Shown: positions 1 to 8,751 of the stretch, one piece after another
How positions within the stretch are numbered: the first letter of the stretch is position 1
Layout: each line of letters starts with the position of its first letter
Origin: Oceanospirillum sp048270425
GTDB taxonomy: Bacteria; Pseudomonadota; Gammaproteobacteria; Pseudomonadales; Halomonadaceae
Length of the DNA: 64,000 bases
Direction of reading: 5' to 3'
Assembly (NCBI GenBank): GCA_048270425.1
Contig: JBLWSY010000010.1
Coordinates: 1-64,000, forward strand
The notes under the pieces: generated by a model
Seen by the model: only the letters and a program-made list of their open reading frames with translations
Databases searched by the model: none
Told to the model about the DNA's origin: nothing
Position numbers and translations under genes: made by a program

Positions 1-176
1 AGCTGTATATCGCGGTAGGTATCTCCGGTGCGATTCAGCACCTGGCCGGTATGAAAGACTCTAAAGTGATCGTCGCCATCAACAAAGATGAAGAAGCGCC
101 GATCTTCCAGGTAGCAGACTACGGTCTGGTGGGTGACCTGTTTACCGCACTGCCTGAGCTGGAAGGTAAACTGTAA
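1..176 (+). CDS. etfA: Electron transfer flavoprotein alpha subunit, C-terminal end (partial)
   Basis: The window opens inside this gene; about 57 codons remain, ending with TAA at 174-176. The visible tail contains AVGISGAIQHLAGM, followed by a segment with VIVAINKDEEAPIF and a final ADYGLVGD. These are the conserved FAD-domain elements of EtfA, where the GISGAIQH stretch contacts the FAD phosphates. EtfA/EtfB carry electrons from acyl-CoA dehydrogenases to ETF-quinone oxidoreductase in the cytoplasm. etfB normally lies just upstream and would be outside this window. A strong terminator follows about 80 bases downstream, so this is probably the last gene of its operon. The family call is firm; the start and N-terminal domain cannot be seen. 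Confidence 0.93.
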   Translation, partial: LYIAVGISGAIQHLAGMKDSKVIVAINKDEEAPIFQVADYGLVGDLFTALPELEGKL

Positions 177-254
177 GCTCAGCTTACTGTTACCTTTTCA
201 GAGGTGTTCAATCGCAGGCTGCCCTTCATCTTTTATGGGTAGTCGGAACACAAA

Positions 255-291
255 AGCCCCGCAGATCGGCAAGATCTGCGGGGCTTTTTTA
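255..291 (+). terminator. Rho-independent terminator behind etfA
   Basis: A perfect 13-bp stem (255-267 with 273-285) with a 5-base loop is followed by a run of six T. An A-run precedes the stem, so it could also stop transcription arriving from rsgA on the opposite strand. Confidence 0.93.
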
Positions 292-379
292 TGGTTGTTA
301 TAAGGAGGCTGAGCCTGACTTGCTTTAAGCGCCGGATCCTTTAACGCCTGCCTTAATCAACAAGCAAAGCATTAAGGCG

Positions 380-1582
380 TTAGCGTCCCTTAAAATGCTT
401 GGCAGAGGTTTTGGCCGATTTGATAAAACGACCAAATGCCCGATCCTTCTCCCGTTTTTGTGCAAGGCTCTGCTGGTTCCTTTCCTGCTCGTCCATCAGC
501 TTATGAAAGCTCTCCAGTCTTCGCGCTTCCAGCTGACCGGATTCAATAGCCGCTGCCACAGCGCAGCCCGGTTCATCGTAGTGCTGACAATCCGTAAAAC
601 GGCATTGCTCGGCCAGTGATTCGATATCCGAAAAGGTTTGCCGGATACCGGATTCGCTATCGAACAGCTTCAGTTCCCGTATTCCCGGAGTATCCAACAG
701 TAAGCCGCCATTGGTGATCAGATGCAGGCTGCGTCCTGTGGTGGTGTGACGCCCCTTTGCATCATCTTCACGAATGTTCTGAGTCGGCTGTTCATGGTTG
801 CCGGTCAGGCTGTTCACTAAGGTCGATTTGCCCACACCAGATGAGCCGGTCAGTGCCAGAGTCTGTCCGCTTTTGCACCAGGGCAGTAAGCGCTTTACGG
901 ATTCCGGATCCGTGGCGTTTACACTTTCCACTGACAAGAGGTTATCGAGGCCTTGGATCTTACGGATGAAGTCTTCCGGTTCTGCGCACAGATCACTTTT
1001 GGTCAGTACGATGACCGGCTGAATGCCACTTTCAGCGGCAAGACTCAGGTAGCGTTCCAGTCGGCTGAGATTAAAGTCCTGATTGCATGAGGTCACGATC
1101 AGCAGGGTATCGATATTGGCGGCGATCAGCTGCTGAGCGGTTTCTACGCCTGCAGCCAGACGCTGAATCAGACTGAAGCGCTCCAGTAGGCGTACCGGTT
1201 GCTTATCGGCATTGAGAAGTAACCAGTCACCAACCGTCGGTCTTTCCTGCGCGGGCAGATCTTTCCAGAACAGAGTGGAAAGGTTTTCTTCCTGCAGACT
1301 GTTTTTACCACTAGCTGATGACGCAATGGTCTGTAGCACAATACGGTTTCGGTGCACCTCGGTTACCCGAAAAGGCGTTTGCTGTTCGAGTTCTTCCAGT
1401 GTCAGTTGTTGCTGAAAAAAGTGCCCCCAGCCGAGAGAGGTCAGCGTTAAGGTCGCTTCCAGTGTTTGCTCAGCATGAACCGGCGTTTTAAGGTCGGAAG
1501 GTTGCTGGCTGCTAGCTGTAGCAGCCGGGCGCTTTAGGCGGCGGGATGGTGTAATGCTTGGTTTTTTAGTGTTTGAAGACAT
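380..1582 (-). CDS. rsgA: Ribosome small-subunit-dependent GTPase A (RsgA/YjeQ family)
   Basis: Circularly permuted GTPase of 400 residues that acts in late 30S subunit maturation. Motifs occur in the permuted order typical of the family: G4 TKSD (about 194-197), P-loop GSSGVGKST (246-254), then G3 DTPG (297-300). A zinc-binding C-terminal domain follows with ligands C327, C332, H334 and C340. An OB-fold region lies at about 45-125. The first 40 residues are basic and low complexity. The protein is longer and more diverged than E. coli RsgA, and many gammaproteobacteria carry a second RsgA-like paralogue, so this could be the paralogue. It is a single gene on the minus strand. A stem (350-357 with 371-378) lies directly after the stop codon and may help end the transcript. 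Confidence 0.88.
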   Translation of the reverse strand: MSSNTKKPSITPSRRLKRPAATASSQQPSDLKTPVHAEQTLEATLTLTSLGWGHFFQQQLTLEELEQQTPFRVTEVHRNRIVLQTIASSASGKNSLQEENLSTLFWKDLPAQERPTVGDWLLLNADKQPVRLLERFSLIQRLAAGVETAQQLIAANIDTLLIVTSCNQDFNLSRLERYLSLAAESGIQPVIVLTKSDLCAEPEDFIRKIQGLDNLLSVESVNATDPESVKRLLPWCKSGQTLALTGSSGVGKSTLVNSLTGNHEQPTQNIREDDAKGRHTTTGRSLHLITNGGLLLDTPGIRELKLFDSESGIRQTFSDIESLAEQCRFTDCQHYDEPGCAVAAAIESGQLEARRLESFHKLMDEQERNQQSLAQKREKDRAFGRFIKSAKTSAKHFKGR

Positions 1583-2003
1583 TGTCTTTCCGTTCCTGAG
1601 TCGTTGTTAAACAATCAAAAAGAATGAACGGGCCAACAGGTTTTCAGGAGTGAGTTGCGTCTGAATAAGTTGCAGACGTAAAGGTTCCTACCCATGCCTC
1701 CGGATCTTATAAACGGAGCGCTATGCGGGCACAGGTGTCAGCGGCTTAGCCTCTGAAAATAAAAAGGGGCTTATTAAGCGGCCTGACCTGCAAAACAGTG
1801 TTGGCAAAAGACATTACAATCATCAAAGACTCCGTGGCGGTTAGTGGTCGGGAAGGTTAGAGGTTGCGTGGTTGGAAAATAATGAAGCTAGGTTAGCGCT
1901 TTCTTAAGAACTTGGAAAGTTGGCTTCTCCGTTAAGGCATAAAAAAAGCGAAGCTCAGTGGCTTCGCTTTTTATCGTTCTGAGTTTCCCAATGTAGTTGG
2001 TAT
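1583..2003. other. Intergenic region between rsgA and xthA
   Basis: About 420 bases without a convincing reading frame. It must hold the rsgA promoter (minus strand, high-coordinate side of rsgA) and holds the xthA terminator at 1942-1973. I see no other clear element. Confidence 0.5.
1942..1973 (-). terminator. Terminator behind xthA
   Basis: Inverted repeat GCGAAGC / GCTTCGC flanked by an A-run on the left and a T-run on the right. It sits 30-60 bases beyond the xthA stop and works on paper in both directions. Confidence 0.88.
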
Positions 2004-2819
2004 TCAGAACTTAAACGCAGCCCAGACCGGGCAGTGATCCGATGGTTTTTCCATCGCGCGGATCTCATAATCGATACCCGTGGCTTCACATTTTTGCATC
2101 AGGCTGTCGGTGACCAGCAGCGTATCGATACGCAGACCACGTTTCGGTTCGTCATCAAAACCTTTGCTGCGGTAATCAAACCAGCTGAACTTGCTGTTAT
2201 CTTCCGGGTGCTGTTCACGGTAGCTGTCCACCAGGCCCCAGCCCAGCAAGCGGTCAAACCATTCCCGCTCTTCCGGTTGGAAGCTGGTTTTACCGGTACG
2301 CAGCCAGCGCTTGGCATTCTGTTCGCCAATACCGATATCCCAGTCGGTAGATGAGATATTAAAGTCACCCATCACCACAACCTGTTGATCCTTGCTGTAT
2401 TCGCTTTCCAGCAGGTTTTGCAGATCAGCATAGAACTTACGTTTGGCCGGATACTTGGTTTCGTGTTTGATGTTTTCCCCCTGAGGGAAGTAACCGTTCA
2501 TCACCGTTACCACAGAGCCATCGGCTGCTTCATAGTCGCCAATGATCATACGACGTTGCGCATCCTCATTATCGGTGGGGAACCCTTTGCGCACCGACAG
2601 CGGTTTCTTCTTCGACATCAGCGCCACGCCGTAATGGCTTTTCTGGCCGAAGAACTCTACGTGGTAACCGGTTGCTTCGATATCTGCTAACGGGAAGGCA
2701 TCATCGTGCACCTTAATCTCCTGCAGACCGATCACATCCGGCTGCAGCTGGTCGATGATCGCCTGAATCTGATGCAGACGGGCGCGAAGTCCATTGATAT
2801 TGAAGCTGACAATTTTCAC
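2004..2819 (-). CDS. xthA: Exodeoxyribonuclease III
   Basis: 271 residues of the EEP (endonuclease/exonuclease/phosphatase) fold. XthA is the main AP endonuclease and 3'-5' exonuclease of base-excision repair. The start MKIVSFNINGLRAR carries the catalytic Asn. LQEIKV supplies the metal-binding Glu near residue 35, MGDFNISS gives the Asp/Asn pair near 151, and the terminal SDHCP gives the catalytic Asp-His. The length equals the family norm (about 268). It is transcribed alone: a small basic protein gene lies 84 bases upstream on the same strand and a strong terminator follows. Confidence 0.97.
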   Translation of the reverse strand: MKIVSFNINGLRARLHQIQAIIDQLQPDVIGLQEIKVHDDAFPLADIEATGYHVEFFGQKSHYGVALMSKKKPLSVRKGFPTDNEDAQRRMIIGDYEAADGSVVTVMNGYFPQGENIKHETKYPAKRKFYADLQNLLESEYSKDQQVVVMGDFNISSTDWDIGIGEQNAKRWLRTGKTSFQPEEREWFDRLLGWGLVDSYREQHPEDNSKFSWFDYRSKGFDDEPKRGLRIDTLLVTDSLMQKCEATGIDYEIRAMEKPSDHCPVWAAFKF

Positions 2820-2903
2820 AGTAGAGATCCTTATGGCTTGTGGTCTTAAGGCCGGTGACTGTTTGTTTCTGGGCTTATCGGTTAACGATTGTCGGTTGTC
2901 CGC

Positions 2904-3107
2904 TCAGTCGTCTTTTTTCACGCCAAGGCGTGCCATTTTCTTGGCGGCCTGTTCTTTACGCTGCTTAGCTTTTTTCTTCTGAGCCGCAGTTTTCGGGCGG
3001 TTACCCAGAGCACTTTGCTCTTCACGCCATTTTTTAAAGTCTTCTTTTTTACCGGTACGAATATTGGCTTTGCCTTTCAGCGAGCGGGTTTTCTTCATAC
3101 GTGTCAT
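2904..3107 (-). CDS. Small lysine-rich protein of unknown function
   Basis: A 67-residue reading frame made almost wholly of Lys, Arg, Ala and Gln, with a run such as QKKKAKQRKEQAAKK near the middle-to-end. No cysteine, membrane segment or catalytic motif is visible. The start MTRMKKTRSLKG is preceded on the minus strand by GGTGAGCTCACTATG; the GGTGA may serve as ribosome-binding site. The composition suggests a nucleic-acid or ribosome-associated protein, or a basic helix. It is upstream of xthA in the same direction and may be co-transcribed. I do not recognise the family. The biased composition and lack of competing frames make it likely real. Confidence 0.6.
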   Translation of the reverse strand: MTRMKKTRSLKGKANIRTGKKEDFKKWREEQSALGNRPKTAAQKKKAKQRKEQAAKKMARLGVKKDD

Positions 3108-3369
3108 AGTGAGCTCACCTGTCGTTTGTATCGGGAATGATGTTCAGTGCCGGAAGCGGGGGAGGTTACTGAATCGGCTTTCGCCTGAGGGCGAGCATTT
3201 TAGGTCAGTGACACCCCTGACACAACGAAAACAGCCTGTAGAGGTGTAAAGAAGCGGCTATTTTTCGATTTTAGCCGCCAATTTCAGGTTATCCGGTGTT
3301 TCACTTGAACAGTCAGCACGAAAAGATGAACGACAGAGCTGCAGCAACGCCAAGCTCTGCCGTCCGAAC
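3108..3369. other. Intergenic region between the basic protein and DUF1513 genes
   Basis: No supported gene. The part next to 3107 should hold the promoter of the small basic protein. The segment from about 3253 to 3276 contains an AGCGGCTA / TAGCCGCC inverted repeat around a T-rich loop that may help terminate the DUF1513 transcript. Confidence 0.4.
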
Positions 3370-3441
3370 AGTTCTTAAAGTACCTATCTTTCCTGTTATT
3401 AAAGTACCTGGCCTTTCTGTTTCTAAAGTACCTGGCCTTGG
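3370..3441 (-). repeat. 24-bp tandem repeat (3 units) that includes the DUF1513 stop codon
   Basis: The block TAAAGTACC recurs at 3376, 3400 and 3424, an exact 24-base period, with flanking bases also conserved. Read on the minus strand, the first unit is the last codons of the DUF1513 gene (GTACTTTAG). Two imperfect copies follow beyond the stop, each carrying TTTAA or TTTAG again. See the matching repeats at the ends of alr and ligE. Confidence 0.85.
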
Positions 3442-4619
3442 AGTTCTCCCGTCCAGGTCAGGTGGTTGTCCCAGTGAATCCCTTCAAAACGCTGTTGCCA
3501 GAGCTTCTCACCGGTTTGGGCATCAAAGGCGGCCAGATCACCATCACCACTACTGATGTAATACTGGGGTAACTGTGGATGAGAACAGGCACCGGAGCAG
3601 TCGCTAAGTGTTTGGGTTCGGATCAGTTTACCTGTAGATCGCTGCCAGAAGGTGGCGGTATTAGCCCTTGGTGCCGTGATGCAGACGGTATCCTGTGTTT
3701 TGTGACAGCTGAGACTGGCGATATAACCATCCAGCTGAGACCAGAGTTCAGCAGGAGCTTCTACCGGTTGCAGGTTTTCACCCATGCGGTGGCTGAAGAT
3801 CAGATTCGGGCTTTCAAAAATCTCCCCCTGATACTGAGCACCGACCCAAACCTGTCCATCCGGAGCGACATCCAAATGACGCAGCGATAACTGAAAATGG
3901 GGCGGTTCAACCTGATCCAGCAACTCACCCTCACCGTTCAGGTAGCTGAGGTTAGGGCGCATGGTTTCGGTGTTCAGCTTGATACGCGGGTAATCCGGAT
4001 GGGTTTCGATGCCGCCGTTGGCGATCACCATCACAGGATGCGCATCATTTTGCTGGGGCAGAAAAGCGATCTGGTGTGGGCCAACACCCTGACTGTCCCA
4101 CTCAGCAACCTTTTTAAAGCCTGCCGTCACATCATATTTTCCGATCACTCCACGAACATTGTCATAGTCGTTTTCCGGGGCGTAAAACCAGCGACCATCC
4201 GGAGTGAAAAGTCCGTGGCCGTAGTAATGGCGACCTTCATCGGCATCAACAAAATAGTTTTGTCCGCTGTGCAGATCTTCGATGAGTAACTGCCTGTCCG
4301 GGCGGCGGGCTACAGAGATCAAAAAACGACCATCCGGAGAGGCAACTGCCTGATGACCGCGCCAGCCGCTGTTTTTTAAGGCGGGCTGTTTATCCGTCAG
4401 GCTGAGTAGTTGGTGCCCTGCGCTGTCGGTTTTTACGCTGCTTGCCAGGTGTAAGGGGCTGTTTTTCATGTTGGCCAGGGCATTGCCTGATACAGACAGA
4501 AGTGCACCACTCAGAGCGGGTGGTACGAGAAGCAGTCGGGCAGCAATACCCGTTGACCCAAGGCCCTGAATAAACTGTCGACGACTGAGACTGTTTTTCA
4601 GTTCTTTCTTCTCTGCCAT
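3423..4619 (-). CDS. DUF1513 family protein, Tat-exported beta-propeller-like
   Basis: About 398 residues. The N-terminus has a twin-arginine signal, SRRQFIQGLG, followed by a hydrophobic stretch and an Ala-rich cleavage region, so the protein is exported folded to the periplasm. The body contains repeated blade-like motifs (SPDGRF, TPDGRWFY, APDGQVWVG) typical of DUF1513 propellers. I start at 4619 rather than 4631 because a GGAG sequence sits 6-7 bases before that ATG, directly after the imelysin stop. It is the last gene of a set that Pseudomonas and relatives keep together (imelysin, di-heme protein, imelysin, DUF1513) and that is linked to iron uptake. The biochemical role is unknown. 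The stop lies inside a 24-bp tandem repeat. Confidence 0.9.
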   Translation of the reverse strand: MAEKKELKNSLSRRQFIQGLGSTGIAARLLLVPPALSGALLSVSGNALANMKNSPLHLASSVKTDSAGHQLLSLTDKQPALKNSGWRGHQAVASPDGRFLISVARRPDRQLLIEDLHSGQNYFVDADEGRHYYGHGLFTPDGRWFYAPENDYDNVRGVIGKYDVTAGFKKVAEWDSQGVGPHQIAFLPQQNDAHPVMVIANGGIETHPDYPRIKLNTETMRPNLSYLNGEGELLDQVEPPHFQLSLRHLDVAPDGQVWVGAQYQGEIFESPNLIFSHRMGENLQPVEAPAELWSQLDGYIASLSCHKTQDTVCITAPRANTATFWQRSTGKLIRTQTLSDCSGACSHPQLPQYYISSGDGDLAAFDAQTGEKLWQQRFEGIHWDNHLTWTGELQGQVL

Positions 4620-4620
4620 A

Positions 4621-5769
4621 TCAGTCTCCATCCGCAGAGTTAAAGCGCTGGGTCAGCTTGAAGTGCGGTAATGGTTTTTTTAGCGCTCGCTCCAGCTGCT
4701 TAATCTCATCGTGCAGTTTTCTGGCTTGCGCTTTACCTTCTTCAGACAGGTAAGCGGCGGAACCCATTGTGACCAGAGTATCCAGGGTGCTTTGGCTCTG
4801 GTTCAGCTGTGTGACGATCTGGTTGGCTTCTCCGGCAAAACCAAGATGACGCAATAACTGATCGGGGCCATTAATAAGGGTCTCTGTATTGGTGCCCATT
4901 TCGGGCAGGCCCAGATAATAATCCCGAATCTGAGCAAAATTGGTAGCCAGATTGGTCAGGCTCTGGCTGCTACGCCAGTTCTCAGCCAGATAGCCGTTCG
5001 GTTTGGCTTTATCATCGTTCAGGCGGAAGGGCTTGTAGATCTTGTTCTTGGCGATTGCTTCCAGTTGTTCAGCAAGACCTGCCAGCAGATAGCCAGTGGC
5101 CTGTGTGGTGCTGGCAAAGGTATCGTTACCCAGTGCAGCATCGTGCCATTCCACCAGAAAATCACTCTCTTGCCAGCGGGTCAGCATCGCTTTGGCGTTG
5201 TCTTCGTTTTGCTCGGCTACTTGCGTTAACAGGTGGCAGGACTCTTTAGGGCTGGCGTTTTCCAGGTGACCGGGATCAAACAGCAGGTATTCGCTGGCCG
5301 TCAGACCTTGCATCGCAATCCCACCCTGTTTCAGTTTTGCCTGATCTCCCTGACTCAGCAGGGTGCGGGCTTTTCGTTCAACCAGATTTTTCTTATCCGG
5401 CCAGAAGCTGATATTCAGGTGGGCGGTAACATCGGTATTGGGTCCCAGAGGAAAGACCTGTAACTGCTGCCACTGCTCTGAGGTGTTTAACCAGGCTTGC
5501 TGAAGTTTTGGCAGAGCATTCCAGTTTTGCATTGGCTGGGTTAGTTTTTGAGCTTGTTCAGGCTGGCAGGCCTGTGAAACCAGCTGATGAAAGCGCTTAC
5601 TACGCGCGATAAAGGCGGCCATCTGACCTTCCTGAGTCTGCTCGACAGACTGAGTGTAGGCATCGTAGTCAAAATCGGGCTGGTCAGCGGCCACTGTTAT
5701 TGCAGGTGTCAGTGCAATGCCGGAACTCAGAATCAGTGCCAGTGGTGATCTGTAAAAATATTTGAACAT
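4621..5769 (-). CDS. Imelysin family periplasmic protein (second copy)
   Basis: 382 residues with a signal peptide (hydrophobic about 11-27, cleavage near TVAA-DQ). The rest is helical, with imelysin-like spacing and a conserved Trp/Pro-rich N-terminal half. Imelysins are periplasmic or outer-membrane proteins of iron uptake systems with a GxHxxE motif. Here the matching place reads GLTASE, so the His is Thr and metal binding by that motif is doubtful. The start overlaps the stop of the upstream di-heme gene (TGATG), and GGAG precedes the ATG, so the two are translationally coupled. The protein probably works with its neighbours at the periplasmic face; a structural rather than enzymatic role is my inference. 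Confidence 0.88.
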   Translation of the reverse strand: MFKYFYRSPLALILSSGIALTPAITVAADQPDFDYDAYTQSVEQTQEGQMAAFIARSKRFHQLVSQACQPEQAQKLTQPMQNWNALPKLQQAWLNTSEQWQQLQVFPLGPNTDVTAHLNISFWPDKKNLVERKARTLLSQGDQAKLKQGGIAMQGLTASEYLLFDPGHLENASPKESCHLLTQVAEQNEDNAKAMLTRWQESDFLVEWHDAALGNDTFASTTQATGYLLAGLAEQLEAIAKNKIYKPFRLNDDKAKPNGYLAENWRSSQSLTNLATNFAQIRDYYLGLPEMGTNTETLINGPDQLLRHLGFAGEANQIVTQLNQSQSTLDTLVTMGSAAYLSEEGKAQARKLHDEIKQLERALKKPLPHFKLTQRFNSADGD

Positions 5770-7208
5770 CAGAGTGACTCCAGAAAACGGATCAATTGTT
5801 GGCGTTCATTTTGCGGAAGTGACATAAAATAAGCTTTTGCAGGTTCCGCTTCGCCACCGTGCCATAGTATCGCTTCTTCCAGGGTTCGGGCACGTCCGTC
5901 ATGCAGATAGTTTTCCTGTCCGGTGACGACCTTGTTGATGCCGACTCCCCAAAGTGGCGCGGTTCGCCATTCCCGGCCATTGGCCAGATACTCAGAACGG
6001 TTATCCGCCAGGCCTTCACCCATATCGTGTAACAGCAGGTCGGTGAAAGGCCTGATCTGCTGATTGGATAGCTCCGGGCGATCTGCTGCCTGACCGGTTT
6101 TCCAGTTCTCGATATGACATTGATGGCAGCCAGCGTTGTTGAAGAGCTGGTAGCCCTGTTGCACAGCCTCAGAGTTACTGTCTCTCTGCATAGGAACGGC
6201 TAAGTGCTGGGTGTAGAAGGTGACATGATTCAGGGTTTTATCCGGGACTTCCGGAGTGCCACCGGAGGCACTTTTTTCGCAGGGCTGATGTTGAGTGCAG
6301 TCGGTATCCGGGTGAAGAGAGGTGGTCAGACCCATATCACCGGCAAAGGCACCGGAGTTTTGTTGTTTCAGTGTCGGTTCTGCGGCTTTCCAGCCAAAAC
6401 GGCCAAGCGTAGTGGCTTGCTGTTGACGATCCCATACCCGGTTAGCCTTGCCGGATATGCCGTTCTGGTCACGATCTTCCGGATCAGCATTGGCAAGAAT
6501 TGCGTCTTCCGGAATCAGTTCCAGTAGCCCCAGGCCTGCCATGTGTGGAGCGATGCGGGGCGACATCTGTAAGCCTTCAACCGGTTTGCCATAGGCCGGG
6601 TTGATCAGTTCGTAATGTGGAACGCGTAGCTCAGTTTCGCTGCCATCCGGATAAACGACGGTTTTTTTACTGAAGGTGAGCTTCATCTCACCTTCCGGTG
6701 TAATGCCCGGTGTCGCCATATTCTGCAACTGACCACCATAAACCGGGTCCGGAAGCGGGCCGAATTTGGCCTGCTGTTGCTGGTCGGATTCTGATACCGC
6801 AGGTCGGCTCAGACGGAGAAAGAGGCTGACCGCTTGTTCGGTCATCGCATCCCGATCAGGATTAAAATCAGGCACATGTCCCCTGCCATCTTTCAGGTGG
6901 CAGTTCTGGCAGGCGTTGGTATTAATCAGTGGCCCCAGGCCATCACGGGCGGTGGTGCTGGATGGTGCCATTACCCAGGGCGCTTTAAAGAAACTGTTGC
7001 CGACCTTAAAGTCGAGTTGGCGGAGCGGGGAAAGGTTTGCAGCAGGACGGGAGAAAGCGTTTCGGTCGCTTTGAGCAACGCTGGCCATACCGCCAAGGCG
7101 GGGATTTTGCACGGTGTTATTGATGTCAGCGAAGCCTGGAACACTGAATGCTGTGCTGACTAAAAGGGTGCCGGTCAGTAGTTTTCGAACGAACAGGTCA
7201 TTAGGCAT
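5769..7208 (-). CDS. Di-heme oxidoreductase-like c-type cytochrome (DUF1111 family)
   Basis: About 479 residues from the start I prefer at 7208, where the product begins with a signal peptide ending near PGFA-D. An upstream in-frame ATG at 7367 would add 53 residues without a signal character and is less likely. Two heme-binding CxxCH motifs are visible, CQNCH in the first third and CHQCH in the last third. LHDGRAR and ILWHGGEAE near the C-terminus resemble the MauG/cytochrome c peroxidase-like core of DUF1111 proteins. It is exported and needs the Ccm heme-attachment system. It lies between the two imelysin genes; the set is associated with iron acquisition, and a redox role on iron is plausible but unproven. 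Confidence 0.9.
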   Translation of the reverse strand: MPNDLFVRKLLTGTLLVSTAFSVPGFADINNTVQNPRLGGMASVAQSDRNAFSRPAANLSPLRQLDFKVGNSFFKAPWVMAPSSTTARDGLGPLINTNACQNCHLKDGRGHVPDFNPDRDAMTEQAVSLFLRLSRPAVSESDQQQQAKFGPLPDPVYGGQLQNMATPGITPEGEMKLTFSKKTVVYPDGSETELRVPHYELINPAYGKPVEGLQMSPRIAPHMAGLGLLELIPEDAILANADPEDRDQNGISGKANRVWDRQQQATTLGRFGWKAAEPTLKQQNSGAFAGDMGLTTSLHPDTDCTQHQPCEKSASGGTPEVPDKTLNHVTFYTQHLAVPMQRDSNSEAVQQGYQLFNNAGCHQCHIENWKTGQAADRPELSNQQIRPFTDLLLHDMGEGLADNRSEYLANGREWRTAPLWGVGINKVVTGQENYLHDGRARTLEEAILWHGGEAEPAKAYFMSLPQNERQQLIRFLESL

Positions 7209-7287
7209 GTGTTTGATCTCATCAGGCGCCTGTTTGTGCCCGTCTTGTTTGTGTTGCTTGCAGGCAGGGCAGTACAGGTCTTTGAAT

Positions 7288-7312
7288 ATTATAGAGTGTT
7301 GATTTAAATCAC
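7288..7312 (-). promoter_or_regulatory. Possible promoter with FNR/CRP-like palindrome before the di-heme gene
   Basis: Read on the minus strand, a perfect TATAAT lies at 7293-7288. Just upstream is the palindrome TGATTTAAATCA (7300-7311); on the minus strand GTGATTTAAATCAA differs from the FNR consensus TTGAT-N4-ATCAA at one base. It sits between -10 and -35, a place more suited to repression than to class II activation. No good -35 is visible. Confidence 0.35.
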
Positions 7313-7413
7313 TTTTTGTCGGTTTCTTAAACGCGCAAACGACCCGAAGGCCGTTTGCGGTTATCACTGATATCTTGGCGTTATTCGTGATTGTGAACGT
7401 TTAACGCAACGAA

Positions 7414-8688
7414 TCAGAACTCATGATCAGCAGTGTCCGGATTCAGGGCGTCAACATTCAGAGTATCGGCCACCTGCTCGATGTAGCGGGTTTGCTCAAC
7501 CAGAGTGTTGATGGAGCGGGTCAGCAGCTGAACACCCTGCTGGTTGCCCGGTGCGATCAGCATATCGAATTTGATCTGCTGAGGACCTTCTGCCAGGTCA
7601 ACCATCTCCTGAAGCGTCGCGTCGGTTTTTGCCAGCTGGTCGCGCATCGCCTTATCCAGCGAGGCATCTTTAGCCTGAACCAGATCACTCAGACTGGTAC
7701 CGTTGACTTTACTGCCGTCAACACGGGTGTACTCACCCAGATACACGTTCTGAACGCCTTTTGCATCGTAATAGTGGGAGTAGTGCGTGTTGTCAGAGAA
7801 GCAGTCGTGCTCGTCTTCAGTCGAGTTGGCTTCCATTGCCACTTTAATACGCTCACCGGCCAGTTCACCCAGTGACAGGCTGCCCATGCCGTACAACATT
7901 TTGCGCAGGCCCTGATCAGCAGAATCTGCCAGCAGCGTTGCGCGATAGTTGTCGGATTCACCCGGAGCCCATTGCTGGCGCATCCAATCCAGATCCGCTA
8001 CCAGAAGATCCACCGCGGCTTTCAGGTAAGCACCGCGACGGTCGCAGTGTCCGCCGGTGCAATCTGCACCCTGAACGTAGTCGGTGTAAGGACGCTGACC
8101 AGCACCGGTACGGGTGCCGTTCAGATCCTGACCCCACAGCAGAAACTCAATAGCGTGATAACCGGTGGCTACGTTAGCTTCAGAACCGCCCAGCTCATTA
8201 ATGTCAGCCAGTTTGTCAGGAGTGATTTCGGCAAAGCTTACGGTTTCGGATCCGATCTGAACCTGACTGTTGGCGATAATGTTCAGCTCGGCACCCGGAT
8301 TGCCCAGTTCGTGCTGGTAGTAGCCGTCGTCAACGTAGTCGATCAGACCTTCATCCAGAGGCCAGGCGTTTAGCTGGCCTTCCCAGTCATCTACGATCGC
8401 ATTGCCAAAACGGAATACCTCACTCTGCTGGTAGGGCGCGCGGGCGATGATCCATTGTGCTTTCAGTTGCTCCAGGCCCTGAGCGGTAGGATTGGCCAGA
8501 AAGAGATCAATAGATTTCTGCAGCTCAACCGCTGTCAGGTACGCGTCATCAAAGGTGGCGTAGGCGATGTCGGTATAGGTTTTTACTACTTGTTCTTCAG
8601 CCGTTGCCTTGTCCTGTGCAGGCATCATGCTGCATCCGGAGATGCCGGCTGCCAGAGCGATAGCCAGAGTCAGAGAGCGTTTTTGCAT
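7414..8688 (-). CDS. Imelysin family lipoprotein (iron-regulated, IrpA/IcmP-like)
   Basis: 424 residues. The N-terminus is a lipoprotein signal with lipobox ISGC at 17-20, so the mature protein is lipid-anchored, probably to the outer membrane. The imelysin motif GxHxxE is present as GYHAIE, followed by FLLWGQDLNGT, which is typical of the family. Three further Cys (CTGGHC, DCFSD) could form disulfides. It is the first gene of the iron cluster, with AGGA before the ATG at 8688. A strong promoter overlapped by a Fur-like box stands upstream, so expression should rise when iron is scarce. Orthologues include P. aeruginosa IcmP and cyanobacterial IrpA. Substrate binding has not been settled for the family. 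Confidence 0.93.
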   Translation of the reverse strand: MQKRSLTLAIALAAGISGCSMMPAQDKATAEEQVVKTYTDIAYATFDDAYLTAVELQKSIDLFLANPTAQGLEQLKAQWIIARAPYQQSEVFRFGNAIVDDWEGQLNAWPLDEGLIDYVDDGYYQHELGNPGAELNIIANSQVQIGSETVSFAEITPDKLADINELGGSEANVATGYHAIEFLLWGQDLNGTRTGAGQRPYTDYVQGADCTGGHCDRRGAYLKAAVDLLVADLDWMRQQWAPGESDNYRATLLADSADQGLRKMLYGMGSLSLGELAGERIKVAMEANSTEDEHDCFSDNTHYSHYYDAKGVQNVYLGEYTRVDGSKVNGTSLSDLVQAKDASLDKAMRDQLAKTDATLQEMVDLAEGPQQIKFDMLIAPGNQQGVQLLTRSINTLVEQTRYIEQVADTLNVDALNPDTADHEF

Positions 8689-8751
8689 GAGAATTCCTAT
8701 AACTGTATTTTTGCAGCGCCATCATGGGCGCTGTTTCGAATGGGTTTGTTT

